Shown: positions 30,397 to 41,642, counted from the first letter of the stretch. The stretch is DNA of 64,000 bases from Lathyrus oleraceus (GCF_024323335.1 NC_066585.1:184220294-184284293); one strand, 5' to 3'. Notes: generated by a model not told the origin, from the letters alone. A program made the numbers and translations.

Positions 30397-33300
30397 TCTA
30401 ATCCTAACAGAAAATTGCATTAACACATCACAATTTCCAGATCTAAAAATTTCACACATTGTGCTCTCAAACTTTTCTTCAATTTTCTCCATACACCTTG
30501 CCTTGTTCTTGATCAAATCATCATCCATGAGCATTGTGGAGCATTTTGGAAGCAGGATTCGAAGGATTTCATACAGATTTGAGGACTGTTGAAGCTCACA
30601 CTTATCCATGGCAGTTGGAGATTCAAGCAAGATCAAGCACGATTGAGCTCTCATTCTTCATCCATTCATCCATATAAGCATTAAGGAAGATCTGTTCCTG
30701 CTTTTCAAGACCTGAATCCATTGATTTCACTTCTGCATCTTCTTGAAGGTCAGAATTCGAGTTTTATAATTCATGAAATTGTTATATGGATGTTGTAGAT
30801 CCTTCATCACTGAGTACACTGAGCTTTGTTTCACTGATTTTCATGAAGTATTGTGTTAGTTATGCTAGATCTAAGTTTGACATGTGAAACTTCTTGTGTT
30901 CGATTTGCTGGATATATGTTGATTCATGTTAAACCAAGCTTGGATTCATGTTGTATGATGTGAGAGGAACATGATGATGTGATTATTTTGAATTTCTGTG
31001 CATATGTGTTCTTGAGCGTATGAACATGATGAATATTGATGAAGCTGTTAGGGTTTTATTCCCAGAAGTGTGTTTGATCTCTTCAACATGTGTTTGCATG
31101 CGTTTAGTTGTTAATGGACATGTACTGGTCCAAGTGTCATGTGTGTGGCATGATGATTGGTCCTAATTGCTTCGCCCTGCCACATCAGTTAAGTGAAACG
31201 GTGCGTTTCACTTAACTAGCGCACTAGTTCAAATAATTCCTCTCTTCGATTCTGGCCGGCGCCATTTCCAAATTGCATTTCATATTTTATGTCATTTCCT
31301 TTACATATTCATCCATATGCTTTCACATGATTTTTTAATTTTTCATTCACTTCTAAAATTCATAACCCAATGAATATTCATCCAAATCATTTGTGAATTT
31401 TTGCATTATTCTCCATTTTGTGTCTAGTTTTTTATGACTATTTTTCCACAATTTGTGCCTGGATAAAAAAATGTTTTAGCCTAGGGTTTGTGTATGCATG
31501 TCCAATTTGTACCTTGCTTGCCATATGCTTTGTGAAATGATGAGTTTTAATCCAATGCCTTTGAAACTTTGCATGCTTAAACTAGACATCTTGTTGGACA
31601 TTTTGGTGTTGAGTTTGCATTTTTCTCATTTTTGGTTGCTGAGATATGCTCATGTTAATGTAGGTGTGACAATGTGTGTTACACCTTTGCTTGCTCAATT
31701 TGATGATTTTCTTTGCCTTACCAAATGAATCCCAAATGATGTGATTTTCTATATGATGCTTCTTCTGGATGTTGTGATTGATCATGAATTTTCTTGGAAT
31801 TTTTAGACTCATTTCTGATTTGTTAGGGATTTTTCTTTCTGGATTGCCATTTGTGGACTTTTGGATAGTCATGAACTTCAATGCTTTGTGAAATGCTGGT
31901 TGTGTATCCTATGAATGTAAAATTTTGCACATTGTTTCTAGACACATTGAAGTTTATTGTGGCTTTGGTTTGAGGTCTTTATCATTTGTCAATTCTGTTT
32001 TAGGCTTGTGCTAAGTTGATGTATCAAATTATGTCCTAATTGAGCTTGTTTGTGCTTACCTTGCCTTATGGAATTTGATTGCCTTGCCTAAACTTGTCCA
32101 AATGCCTTGATTTTTGGTGTGTTGATCATGTTGTGTGTGCTGTTTAGCCATGATTTTTCTTGAGATTAATTGAATCATTTTTGAATTAATGTGGATTTGT
32201 TCATTCTGTTGTTTCAATGTGCTTTTAACTTGCATGCCTTGCCTTATTGGATTTGTGAAATGAATTTGGTTGTTGCTATTGACATGAGACCTTTTGGATT
32301 GTGTTCTTAATTGGTTGAGTTTGATTCATGTCAATTTTCATGTTCTGTTTTGAATTATTTCTCCCTCTTTGACCCTAGGCCTTGTCCTAGTGGTTTGTGC
32401 TTATGTTTGAGTTTTGTTTTCGGGATAAGAAGCATATGGCCATGAGGGGATTGATTCACATTGCTTGAGTTGGATTATTTGGTTGATGTTGACTAATATT
32501 GACTTGTTTTTTAGGTGGCTCTTAGCTCATTTGAGTTGAGCTTGTGCCTCGCACATTGTAGCACTGCTTGTTTGACTATGTCTGTTGACTGTGGACTATT
32601 AACTGTCTATTTGACTTTTTGAGTTGTATACTGATTGAGTTGGATTGTTTTCAGGTACATTAGTTGCTTAAGTTCATTGTGAACTTGTTTTTGCTTTGCT
32701 TGGTTGCATAAGCATTGAGGTATAACTTCTCTGACTTCATGTAGTCTGGAAGACCTGTCCTGTTACTTGGGCAGACACCTGTCTGAAGTCCTCCTTAAGA
32801 GGCAATGCTTGTGTTTGTTTATTTTTGTGCCAAGCAGGAAAAGACCTTTGATAAGGCAATTGGCAGATAAAAGAGATGTGTAGTCCATCTCCTGCTAGTC
32901 AATGTGTCATTCACTTTGCTCACACACCTTGTGTTGATGCATTGTGGATAGTAACCCAAGATCTTTGTTGTGTCATTCACATGTGGATAAAAGAGTTCCT
33001 GCTTTCTGAACTCCCACACTTTCATTCGAGTCAAGATCTCCCAGGCCAGGGATAAGAGCTGTGAGGCACACCCCTCACTTCCCATTTCATCTGCTTCACC
33101 CTAACTCTCAATGTTAGGGTTAAGAGCTAACTTCACCTGATTCCAGTTGGCTTGTGTTTCACAGCCTAACCTTGTGTGAGCCCACTTTGTTTGTATATAG
33201 TGTGTGCTATTTGTGTGATTGATTGCTTTGCTTGTGCTGTTTAGGATAGCTTGCCCCTGTGCAAGTTAGGTAGAAACCTTGACCTAGGACCATGGTGAAT

Positions 33301-33410
33301 TTGCATGATAACTATTAGGCTCGAGTTAGTCTCCCTTCTAGTATGTCATTTCCCAGTCTCTGGTTAGGCTAGTCCTTTGTCCCTGCGTAGGGGAACTACG
33401 TCGCCCTGAT

Positions 33411-33841
33411 CCTCATACCAGATGAGGTACGTAGGCAGGAGATGAGCTGATCTCTCCGGGCGCCCTTTTGTTTTGTTTGTGTGATTTGTTTCTCCTTTTC
33501 TGGTTGGAGTCCGATGTAAGTCCAGTGATTGGCATTCGGTTTCCAGTTGCTTGTTGGAGTCTGACGTAAGTCCAGCGATTGGCAGTTGGTTTCCTGTGTG
33601 TGTTTGTTGGTTCGGAGTCTGATGTAAGTCCAGCGATTGGCATTCGGTTTCCATGTTTTCCTGTTTGTGTTTTGTTTGGCGTGCATTAGCCGAGCTACGA
33701 GTGCTCTGATTCTTCTTTAGTCTGAGAAGATACGTATGCATAGGATGCGACATCCTAGCGAGCACGTTCCCCCTGTCCCGAACTACGTCGACTCTGATGT
33801 TTGTGCCTGACAGACTACGTAGGCCCAGGATGCGATATCCT
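33411..33841 (+). other. Three double-hairpin modules in the Ogre 2 LTR
   Basis: Module 1: CCTCAT-ACCAG-ATGAGG (33411-33427) and GAGAT-GAGCTG-ATCTC (33439-33454). Module 2: TCTTCT-8 nt-AGAAGA (33711-33730) and AGGAT-GCGAC-ATCCT (33742-33756). Module 3: GTTTGT-GCCTG-ACAGAC (33799-33815, one wobble) and AGGAT-GCGAT-ATCCT (33827-33841). Flanks (CTACG before, TACGTAGGC or TACGTATGCA between, AGCGAGCA or similar after) are conserved while the first stems are all different. Confidence 0.7.
33502..33660. repeat. Three-copy ~51 bp tandem repeat in the Ogre 2 LTR
   Basis: Each copy has GGAGTCYGAYGTAAGTCCAG then YGATTGGCA. The reverse complement of this text (TGCCAAT...TGGACTTACAT) is the repeat unit in Ogre 3 (36463-36815) and, diverged, in Ogre 5 and Ogre 6 LTRs. 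It is the same LTR position expanded independently. Confidence 0.75.
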
Positions 33842-34113
33842 GCCGAGTTAGTTTCTTTTGTTTCCTGTGTCTCTTTCAGCCAGTGTGTGATGTTTGAGCA
33901 GTGTTTAGCAACCTTTATCCTTCCTTTTGTGCGTGGATCCCGTCGAGTACGACGGATGCGTAGGGGTGCTAATACCTTCCCTTCGCATAACCGACTCCCG
34001 ATCCTTGCATCTCTGGTCGCGAGACCATGTTCTTTCCAGGTTTACTTCGAGCGTTTCCTTTCCCTCTTTTGGGATAAATAACGCACGGTGGCGGCTCTGT
34101 TGTTTCGTTTTCC

Positions 34114-34158
34114 CGCCGGTTTTTCGCGTAATGCGACAGCTAACGCGAAAAACCGGCG
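34114..34158. other. Perfect 16 bp foldback at the Ogre 2 / Ogre 3 junction
   Basis: CGCCGGTTTTTCGCGT (34114-34129) is followed after 13 bases by its exact reverse complement (34143-34158). The left arm is the normal LTR end of Ogre 2. The right arm lies outside the LTR and joins directly to minus-strand Ogre 3 ORF1. Confidence 0.8.
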
Positions 34159-34159
34159 A

Positions 34160-34394
34160 CTGTAGGCAACAACAGAAAGTCCGGAAAAGAGAGGCAATGG
34201 TACAGAGGATCATAGAACTGCACCAACGTGCTCATCAACCCTTCATCAACCTGAGTAGTCAGAAGAGGAAGAAGTTTCCCGAAGCGAGCTTTGAAACCCA
34301 AGGGATCTAGTACATATGATGTCAGATTCCTTAACTCTTTCAGATCGGGCTGTCTGAAGCTGTACTTCTTGGTATTTCTTCTTTGTCTTTCCAT
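34160..34394 (-). pseudogene. Ogre 3 ORF1, N-terminal fragment
   Basis: On the minus strand an ATG at 34394 begins MERQRRNTKKYSFRQ and runs about 78 codons through LVQFYDPLYHC and FPDFLLLPT, matching Ogre 2 ORF1 (LLQFYDPELRC, FQDYQLAPT). It is cut at the foldback junction; the last residues before the stop come from junction sequence. Confidence 0.72.
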
Positions 34395-35392
34395 TTGTCT
34401 GAAAATTTTGCAAATAAACCCCTTAAGTTCCTTGAAAATTTTCTTTTTATCTGATAATATGGATGCAGATGAATGCATGAATGAATGAATGCAACAATCA
34501 CACTCAAGGATCAAGCAAAGCACACCAGACAAAGGTCATGGGATGGCTCGTATTATCCTTAATATCAATCATCCATTTTGGTGGATTATGGTTTTCACCT
34601 TATCGACACCCAAGTTCCATTGATATTAACGATACACGAACGGCTCAACCATCCTTAATATCAATCATCCGTTTTGGTGGATTATGGTTTACACCTTATC
34701 GACACCCAGGTTCCATTGATATTAAGGATGTGTGAACGGATCAACCATGAATCACGGGTTTGTTGCGAGTCACGAGCATGGAGTCTCGGTTAAGAACCAC
34801 CCAAAGGGAGTGTACTAGGGTTTAAACCTGCCGAACATGTTCTATCAGAGGTTCCCATAGTCATCATCCCGTCTTTCAGATATTATCGGAGAAACGAATA
34901 CTCGTATTCCAAAAATATTCTCAAGAGAGACTCTTATGAGTGTAGTATCGCGTAACAATCGTATCAAATCTGACATTTGAACGACCTCCGCACTACGTCC
35001 TAAAAAATAGGCCAAGATGGGCTTGGTAAACTAAGGTCCTTGGCTTCTAAGGCACATATTGGAAAGAGTAATGTCTAACCACAAATGACTTGTGTGACAT
35101 TATTGATCCCAACATGACCTCCACCAAGTGAATGGACTCGCAAGTCAACTTGCTAAGGAATAACTCCACACAAGTCGACGAGACTATGCCATTCTCTTAT
35201 CCTAAGGTGCACTTGAGTTCGGGTATAGAACTCGTCTCACAGAGATCACCAAGCAATGCAAGCAATTGATATATCAAGCAATTCAAACATTACAATTAAT
35301 ACAGTAATCCCAAATTGCACCAAAAATATGTCATAAACAAGTATAACACAACAAGTGTGAAAAGTTGGCGAAACCCACTAGGAAGATTTTGG
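34395..35392 (-). other. Ogre 3 leader
   Basis: No gene. 34510-35245 matches the Ogre 1 leader (5097-5712) in reverse complement. It contains the 79 bp inverted-repeat unit twice (next entry). The part next to the PBS is A/C-rich and shows nothing else. Confidence 0.75.
34555..34729. repeat. Tandem duplicate of the 79 bp leader unit (96 bp period)
   Basis: Two units, 34555-34633 and 34651-34729, each start ATCCTTAATATCAAT and end with its inverse (the first with one change). Ogre 1 has one copy (5594-5672), so the duplication is specific to this element or subfamily. Confidence 0.78.
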
Positions 35393-35410
35393 TCCCCAGT
35401 AGAGTCGCCA
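35393..35410 (-). promoter_or_regulatory. Primer-binding site of Ogre 3
   Basis: On the minus strand TGGCGACTCTACTGGGGA follows the LTR end after six bases. It matches the Ogre 1 PBS at 17 of 18 positions, so it has the same tRNA-Arg-type primer. Confidence 0.82.
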
Positions 35411-36462
35411 CTTTTCTGTAGCGGTGTATTCGTCACCATTGGAAATATTAACTAGATCTAAGGTAAATCATACAAAGTCGAGTCGCCACCGCACTTCTAT
35501 TTATCTAAAGGAATGGTTAGAAAGCGAACAAAAACCTATAAAGTTTTACAAACAAAACTAGTAAAAGGGGGTCAGAGATCTGGGTAAGGGGGTTGGTTAT
35601 GCAAAGGGAAGGTGTTAGGCACCCAATGCATCCTAGGTACTCCTAGGGAGCCCTTTTCACAACTTGGTGCGAAGGTTATTGTTTATGAAATTATTTTGTG
35701 CAAACATGATTGAAGAGATGAGAAAAAGAATGTACAAGTTTATTTACATTTTTGTGTTTAGATGGATGAACCCATTGCCTACGTACCTTTTCATGAAAGA
35801 TAAGGATCAAAACCCCGTAGTTCGGGTAAAAGATTTCAAAACAAGTGAGTGGATTGATTGGTCCAAAAGCCTTAAAGTCTTTTGTTATCAAAGGGAGAAA
35901 ACTCGACCTGAAAAACCACAAGTCCACCATGTGAGGATAACTTCGACATGCTAGTGAGGGATTATGTCCTATAATAAGCATGGAAGACTCATTGTCCATC
36001 ACTAAGGACATAGGTGAGTATTATATCTACCATAAGGATAACTCAAACCTAACAGCTAAAGGTTATGAAAATTTTTGATTAGGAAGTGGACATTGGGACC
36101 ACAAAGAAACACATTTGAGTTAGTTGAATTAACCAATTAGAAATATGTACGAAAATGATCAAAGTTGATTTAAATGTTCAATTCAAAATGAGTATTATGA
36201 AAAGAAAGTTTAAAAATCAAAGGCATAAGGCCTAGGTTTCTAATGTTGAAAACAAGTCAAGTGTTTGCACAAAAGTTTTGGTTCAAGGTTAAGGATGAGA
36301 AAATGGATCAGGGTTAAGCATGCAAGAGATGGGGGTAAAGGATAAAGCCACAATAGGAGTTCCTTTCTCAAGATCATAGAGATGATCCAAGTAAGTTCCT
36401 TTGGAATTAGGCAACACAAGGTAAAAGCAATAAGCAAGTCTCAAGAGAGAACCACAGAAAGA

Positions 36463-36815
36463 GGAAACAGAATGCCAATCAATGGACTTACATCCAACTC
36501 CTAAAAACAAAACTGGAAACAGAATGCCAATAGATGGACTTACATCTAACTCCACAAAACAAAACAGGAAACAGAATGCCAATAGATGGACTTACATCTA
36601 ACTCCACAAAACAAACAGGAAACAAAATGCCAATAGATGGACTTACATCTAACTCCACAAAACAAAACAGGAAACAGAATGCCAATAGATGGACTTACAT
36701 CTAACTCCATAAAACAAAACAGGAAACAGAATGCCAATAGATGGACTTACATCTAACTCCACAAAACAAACAGGAAACAGAATGCCAATAGATGGACTTA
36801 CATCTAACTCCTCAA
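36463..36815. repeat. ~51-52 bp tandem repeat, 7 copies, in the Ogre 3 LTR
   Basis: The unit contains GAATGCCAATAGATGGACTT and ACATCTAACTCC and repeats with very few changes, so it expanded recently. The related unit in the Ogre 2 LTR is 33502-33660. Confidence 0.85.
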
Positions 36816-38461
36816 AACAAGCAAATGAGCAAAAGCAAACACATGTAAATGCAACCAAGCAAACAATGCATCACACTCTATATACAAACAAGAGGCTCAA
36901 ACAAAGGGTGGGCTTTAGTCAAGAGGGGTCATATCAACCTCGACAAACAAGCCAAACTGTATCAGGTGATATGTGAGCTCTTAACCACTAACATTGAGGG
37001 TTAGGGTGAAGCTGATGAAATGGTGAAATGAGGATGAGACCTCATGCTCTTAACCCTGGCCTGGGTGAGCTTATGACAAAGAAAGTGTGGGGATCCAGAA
37101 TGAGGGATCCTATTCCACTTGACAGACTCTGACAAGATCTTGGGTTATGTTCAAGAGCATCAGCATGTAATGCGAGCATAATGAACGACTCACTGAATAA
37201 TAGGGGATTGATTGCTAATCCCTTCTATCTGTCAATTGCCTCTTCACTTAGGAGGACTTAACAAGTAACATACCTCACTTGGAGGTCTTTAGCACAAATG
37301 TAAACAATCACAATCATTGCCTCTTAAGGAGGACTTCAGCCAAATGCCTGCCAAAAAGGTAACAGGACTTCCTGACTACATGGAGTAAGAAGGCTAAACT
37401 ACCTCAGTGGTGTATCAACCACAAATCAAAGCTCAAGCAAGAGCAAAGCTAGCAACTAATGTACCTGTACAAAAGCTTAAACAGTTAATAGTGTACTCAG
37501 AAAAAAAAACCAAACAGACAAAAAGTGGAACCAATGCAACTGTACACAATGCAAGTCATAAGTGCAAGCACTCAAGTGAATTCATCACATCAATGGACCT
37601 ACATCACAACAAGAGTTAGTGATCAAAGCAAATGGCATCTCAAGTAATGAGGCCACACCAATCATCAAAGCTAAATGCTCAAACCTGAAACACAAAGCAC
37701 AATTGGTGAGTGCAAACCACTAGTGCAAAGACTAGGGTCAAAGGCAAGTCAAATGACCAAAACAGAAGTCAATATTTCACATGAAGCACATCCAATCAAA
37801 CAAGAAAGAGACCTCAAAATTACCAAGACCAATTCATAAGGCAAGGGCTTCAAATGATCATGTTAAAGCAAAGGCAAGCAATGTGATCAAAATTAGACAT
37901 CAAAGATAGAAAATCCAAATCAAAACAGAAAAGCATCCAATAATCATGAAATGTTTTATACAAGTTCAACATGTTATTAACAAGCATCATGCAAAAAAGT
38001 AGGTCCAGAAGAGTTCATATGATATGCAAATGAAAATGCACAAATGCAACATCAAATATGTGACACAAATTGTCACACCATATATTCATGTGTCCAAAAC
38101 AGTGATACCAAATGATAAAAATGCCAAACAAAAGCCAAAAAATCATGTCACATGTTATGATCAAGCATGTTAAATTTCAAAGCAATTGGATAAACCATGA
38201 GCATTTCACAAAGCAATTAGCACAACATAGCAAATTGGCATCATGTTCAAACAAAAACCACAAAGTAAAAATCCAGAAGCACAAAAATCATGAGATAAAT
38301 TCTAAAAAATACGAGACATTAAAACAAAAATGTGGAAAAAAGTTTGGATTAATTTGGACATGTTTTCTATTTTTAATGATTTTTAAAAGTTGAATGCATA
38401 AAATGAAATAATATGAGAATTATGTAAAATGAAATGTGAATTAGAATTGGAAAATGCATAT

Positions 38462-38710
38462 GCCAAGTATTGAACACAGGTCTTGGAGGCTACAAGCGCG
38501 CAAGTGAAAACAATTGGAAATCAAAAAATGCAAACGCTAGGTTTCGAACACAGGTCATGCAGGCTACCAGCGCGATCAAAATGAAATTAAAAAAAACATG
38601 CCAAGCGAAGGATCGAACTGAGGTTAAGCAGGTCAAATGCGCGCTTAATAAAATAAATCAGAAACAAGCGCGCCAGGATCGAACCCGCGCCTCAAAGGTT
38701 CCAAGCGTGT
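38462..38710. repeat. Four diverged ~68 bp repeats with a tRNA T-arm-like core
   Basis: Each copy has a CGAAC core followed by GCAGGCTAC..GCGCG-type text, e.g. TTTCGAACACAGGTCATGCA and GGATCGAACCCGCGCC. This resembles the reverse complement of a tRNA 3' half. The sequence is too decayed and short to call a tRNA or SINE. Confidence 0.4.
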
Positions 38711-39428
38711 TTACTCAAAACGCCGCGTTTTGAAGCAAACCCTAGCACTATTTATAGGCGGTGGAGCGTGGTGGTTTCCACCGTCTTCTCCGACGGTACA
38801 GGCGGCGCTCCATGAACAAAAATTCCAGAATTCAGCAAACTATACATCATTGGAAAGGTCTTGCAACGAGGAATACGAATATCACATTCACTAAGCCTAA
38901 AACTCCATGGATTGAGCAGATCGAAGGCAAACATATTTGATGTCAAAACTTAAAGTTCATGTATCTAACTCGATATCCAGCCAAATTCAAAAATATTTAT
39001 ATCAGAATCACCAGCAAAGCAAGCTCTACAAGATTAGGTACATGAAAAGGCAAATAATGAGATTCGAATTTCACCTTGTTCAAGATGACAGTTGATGAAT
39101 ACGCGTGTTCAAGGCTCCAAAATGTCCAGATCTACTTCCTCAATCTTGTTATGAAGCTTTATGCACGAATTGACACTTGAATCCAACTGAATGAAGCTCA
39201 ATTTTCAAGATCCATCTTCATGTTCAAGCTTTGGATCTGCACGATTCTTGGCCAAATTCTTCAAACCAAACCTTGATTCTTCATCAATGATTCATGATAA
39301 ACATGATTATGCAAGAGTTTTGTGAAATTGGATGAAGAAATTTGAAATTTGAAGAGAGAGAAATTTGAGAGGGAAATGCAATTTTTGATCCAAATTCTGT
39401 TATTCCCTCAATTGTGATTAGCATTTAG

Positions 39429-39436
39429 CTTATATA
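39429..39436 (-). promoter_or_regulatory. TATA box of the Ogre 3 LTR
   Basis: TATATAAG on the minus strand, about 1.14 kb from the LTR start. Ogre 5 has an AT-rich TATATATAG at the same distance. Confidence 0.6.
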
Positions 39437-40573
39437 CCATCCCTTAATCATGCTGAGATTAAGATTAGGCATTGGCTAATTGAAAATTAAGGAGAAATGA
39501 GGTGAAATGCAAATTTGGCAAGTGTGAGGTGGCATGAGCAATGTGCACGTGAACAGTGCCATGCAAGCTTCATTTTTACTCAAAATCATCCAACAAACAT
39601 GATAGAATTGGAATTAGGTTTGTATGATTCACCAATTTCAAATTACCAACTTTCCCTCCAAAATGCACTTGAATGGACACTTGATCATGTGAGCTTTTTT
39701 CATGCAAGGTAATGATTGATTTGGAATCTCTTGGTCATAAGGAGCAATTTGCAAAAAGAGTGGCCCAATTTGGAGTTTTGGATCGAAAGTTATGGCACTT
39801 TGAATTTCCAAGCATACTTTGCAATCATTTGTTCATAACTTCTCAACCATTCATCATGTGATCATGATATAGGACTTTTTGAAAAGAGGAGAGAAAGATC
39901 TTCAACTTTCATGTTGACCAAAAATTCATTTGAAGCTTTTTTGATGTTGGAAAGTGAAGTTGAATGTGGACCAAAAACTTGCCATTTTTGGAAACTTGAA
40001 ATTATAGGTCACTTTCCATTTTGGGTAACTTTTGATATGGCTTCAAAATCTTCAAGAAAGATGTTTGACATGATGAATAGGCCTTGTTTGAACATGAATG
40101 GGATGTCTCAAATTATTTCCCACACCTCAAAGCCTTCAATTGACTGCACAGTTGACCATATGGTCTTCAGATGACCTTGACAATGCCTGATGAATTTGAG
40201 CCTTAACCACTTGGGGAATTTGCTTCAAAATGAACCTCTAGCTCATATAAGCTCAATAGAATGATTATGTGGTACTCATACCAAGAAAATACCATCTGCT
40301 CTTGTACAAAGGAAAACCTTGAATTGCCTTGACCTGATGATTGCTTGAACTGCAAAACAAATGTTAGATGACATATTTTTGGTGCTTTTGGTTAGTGATT
40401 AAAACAAGAAAAGCAATGATATACAATGCAAACATGCCTGGTGATCTCAAACCACTTACAAGAGATCCCAACCCAAAGGGAAAGGAAGGCAAGATGCTAA
40501 AAGATTCTTGAGGCTATGTAATGCTATGATATGATGCCATGAGGGATCTTAGGGACAAAATTGGGGTCTTACA

Positions 40574-41009
40574 ATATGCCTCTATGGTGTGCCAGATAAG
40601 ATCATTACTGATAATGGATCTAACTTGAACAACAAGATGATGAAAGAGCTGTGTAGCGAGTTCAAGATCGCGCATCATAATTCTGCTCCTTATAGACCCA
40701 AGATGAATGGGGCTGTTGAAGCTGCTAATAAGAACATCAAGAAGATTATCCAGAAGATGGTTGTCACGTATAAAGATTGGCATGAGATGCTGCCATTTGC
40801 TTTGCATGGATACCGTACATTCGTCCGCACTTCAACAGAAGCAACCCCTTTCTCTCTTGTTTATGACATGGAGGTTGTACTCCCAGTAGAGGTGGAGATC
40901 CCATCAATGAGAGTCTTGATGGAGTCCAAGTTGACTGATGTTGAATGGGTTCAGAGCCGTTATGACCAACTAAATTTGATAGAAGAAAAGAGATTGACTG
41001 CCATGTGCC
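40574..41009 (+). pseudogene. pol: Ogre 4 integrase core (first part)
   Basis: The reading starts at YGVPDKIITDNGSNLN (second catalytic Asp) and passes PKMNGAVEAANKNIKK (catalytic Glu) and WHEMLPFALHGYRT. It ends in ...LTAMC where copia B is inserted. The zinc domain and first Asp are missing because Ogre 3 precedes it. The first bases (ATATGC) are in frame with the rest, so the Ogre 3 insertion cut within the core. Confidence 0.85.
41005..41009 (+). repeat. Target site duplication of copia B, left copy
   Basis: GTGCC precedes the 5' LTR and is repeated at 52019-52023 after the 3' LTR. Removing copia B and one copy restores the Ogre 4 integrase reading frame across the site. Confidence 0.93.
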
Positions 41010-41213
41010 TGTGAAAGAATTCTTTAACTTGAATTAACTTTTAATGATAGCAAATTGTGTGAACATCATCCAAATTGGTTGTGCATTGCATTACATGATA
41101 TAATTGTGTTTTTACCTTGTGATTCATCTCACTCCATTGTTGCATAACCACACATATACATGTACATTGAAAAATTACTTAAAATAACTATTAAAATGCA
41201 TTTTGTAACAGTA

Positions 41214-41604
41214 TGTATCAATACATGAACCTGTGCATCGATACATGCAGCCTTGATTAAATGACAAAACAAATTATGTTCAGTATGCATCGATACACAC
41301 GAGCCATGCATCGATACATGGAAGTGCAAAAGCTCTGTGCATCGATACACACGACTTCTGGATCGATACATGACCACTTGTGTTAGCCTGTGCATCAATA
41401 CATGAGCATTAAGCATCGATACAGATTAGTGTAAATACCACCTGCATCGATACACACGACTCCTGCATCGATACAGATTAGTGTAAAATACCACATGCAT
41501 CGATACACACGACTTTTGCATCGATACATGATTAATTAATTTGACCAAATTACAAACAACTTACAGTATGCATCGATGCACACTCCTGTGTATCAATACA
41601 CAAG
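41214..41604. repeat. Cluster of 14 ATCGAT-core palindromic motifs in the copia B 5' LTR
   Basis: Typical copies: TGCATCGATACACACGAC, TGCATCGATACATG, TGTATCAATACATG and TGCATCGATGCACA. Spacing varies from about 15 to 60 bp, so this is not a simple tandem repeat. The cluster lies just upstream of the TATA-like site. The 3' LTR has the same cluster at 50487-50877. Confidence 0.85.
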
Positions 41605-41642
41605 GCTGTTTTAAATCATAACAGAATCTGTTTTGCAGTACA

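Larger units (their letters stand above)
16544..34138 (+). mobile_element. Ogre 2: near-complete Tat/Ogre element, 5' LTR not in window
   Basis: In order: leader, ORF1, gag, protease, putative intron, RT, RNase H, aRH, integrase, 3' UTR, purine tract and a 4743 bp 3' LTR. The 5' LTR and PBS are absent before 16544. The simplest reading is that copia A inserted into the leader, so the missing part lies left of the window; a deletion is the alternative. ORF1, gag-pro and pol together carry six in-frame stops, so the element is defective, but every domain is recognisable. Confidence 0.85.
29396..34138 (+). repeat. Ogre 2 3' LTR (4743 bp)
   Basis: It begins TGTAGCACCTC after the purine tract and ends ATGCGACA, the same end type as Ogre 1 and Ogre 6. 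It holds a TATA box, a 51 bp tandem repeat, three double-hairpin modules and a PBS-like decoy GGTGGCGGCTCT (34087-34098). No gene; the short open frames are not conserved in other LTRs. Confidence 0.85.
34159..40573 (-). mobile_element. Ogre 3: 5' end of a minus-strand Ogre element
   Basis: Reading leftwards on the minus strand: LTR (TGTAAGACCCC... to ...GCTACA), PBS, leader and the first ~78 codons of ORF1, then sudden change to the Ogre 2 LTR. Its right edge (40573) abuts Ogre 4 integrase, which continues in frame, so Ogre 3 inserted into Ogre 4. The rest of Ogre 3 is probably left of the window, displaced by the insertion of Ogre 2 in ORF1; loss by rearrangement is the alternative given the foldback. 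Confidence 0.83.
35417..40573 (-). repeat. Ogre 3 5' LTR (5157 bp)
   Basis: On the minus strand it begins TGTAAGACCCCAATTTTG (at 40573) and ends ACCGCTACA (at 35417). It is the same LTR type as Ogre 5 (54893-60332), with matching starts, ends, TATA distance and internal blocks. Contents: TATA box, four T-arm-like repeats (38462-38710), 51 bp repeats (36463-36815) and a PBS-like decoy (35480-35490). No gene; plus-strand open frames here have no support. Confidence 0.85.
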
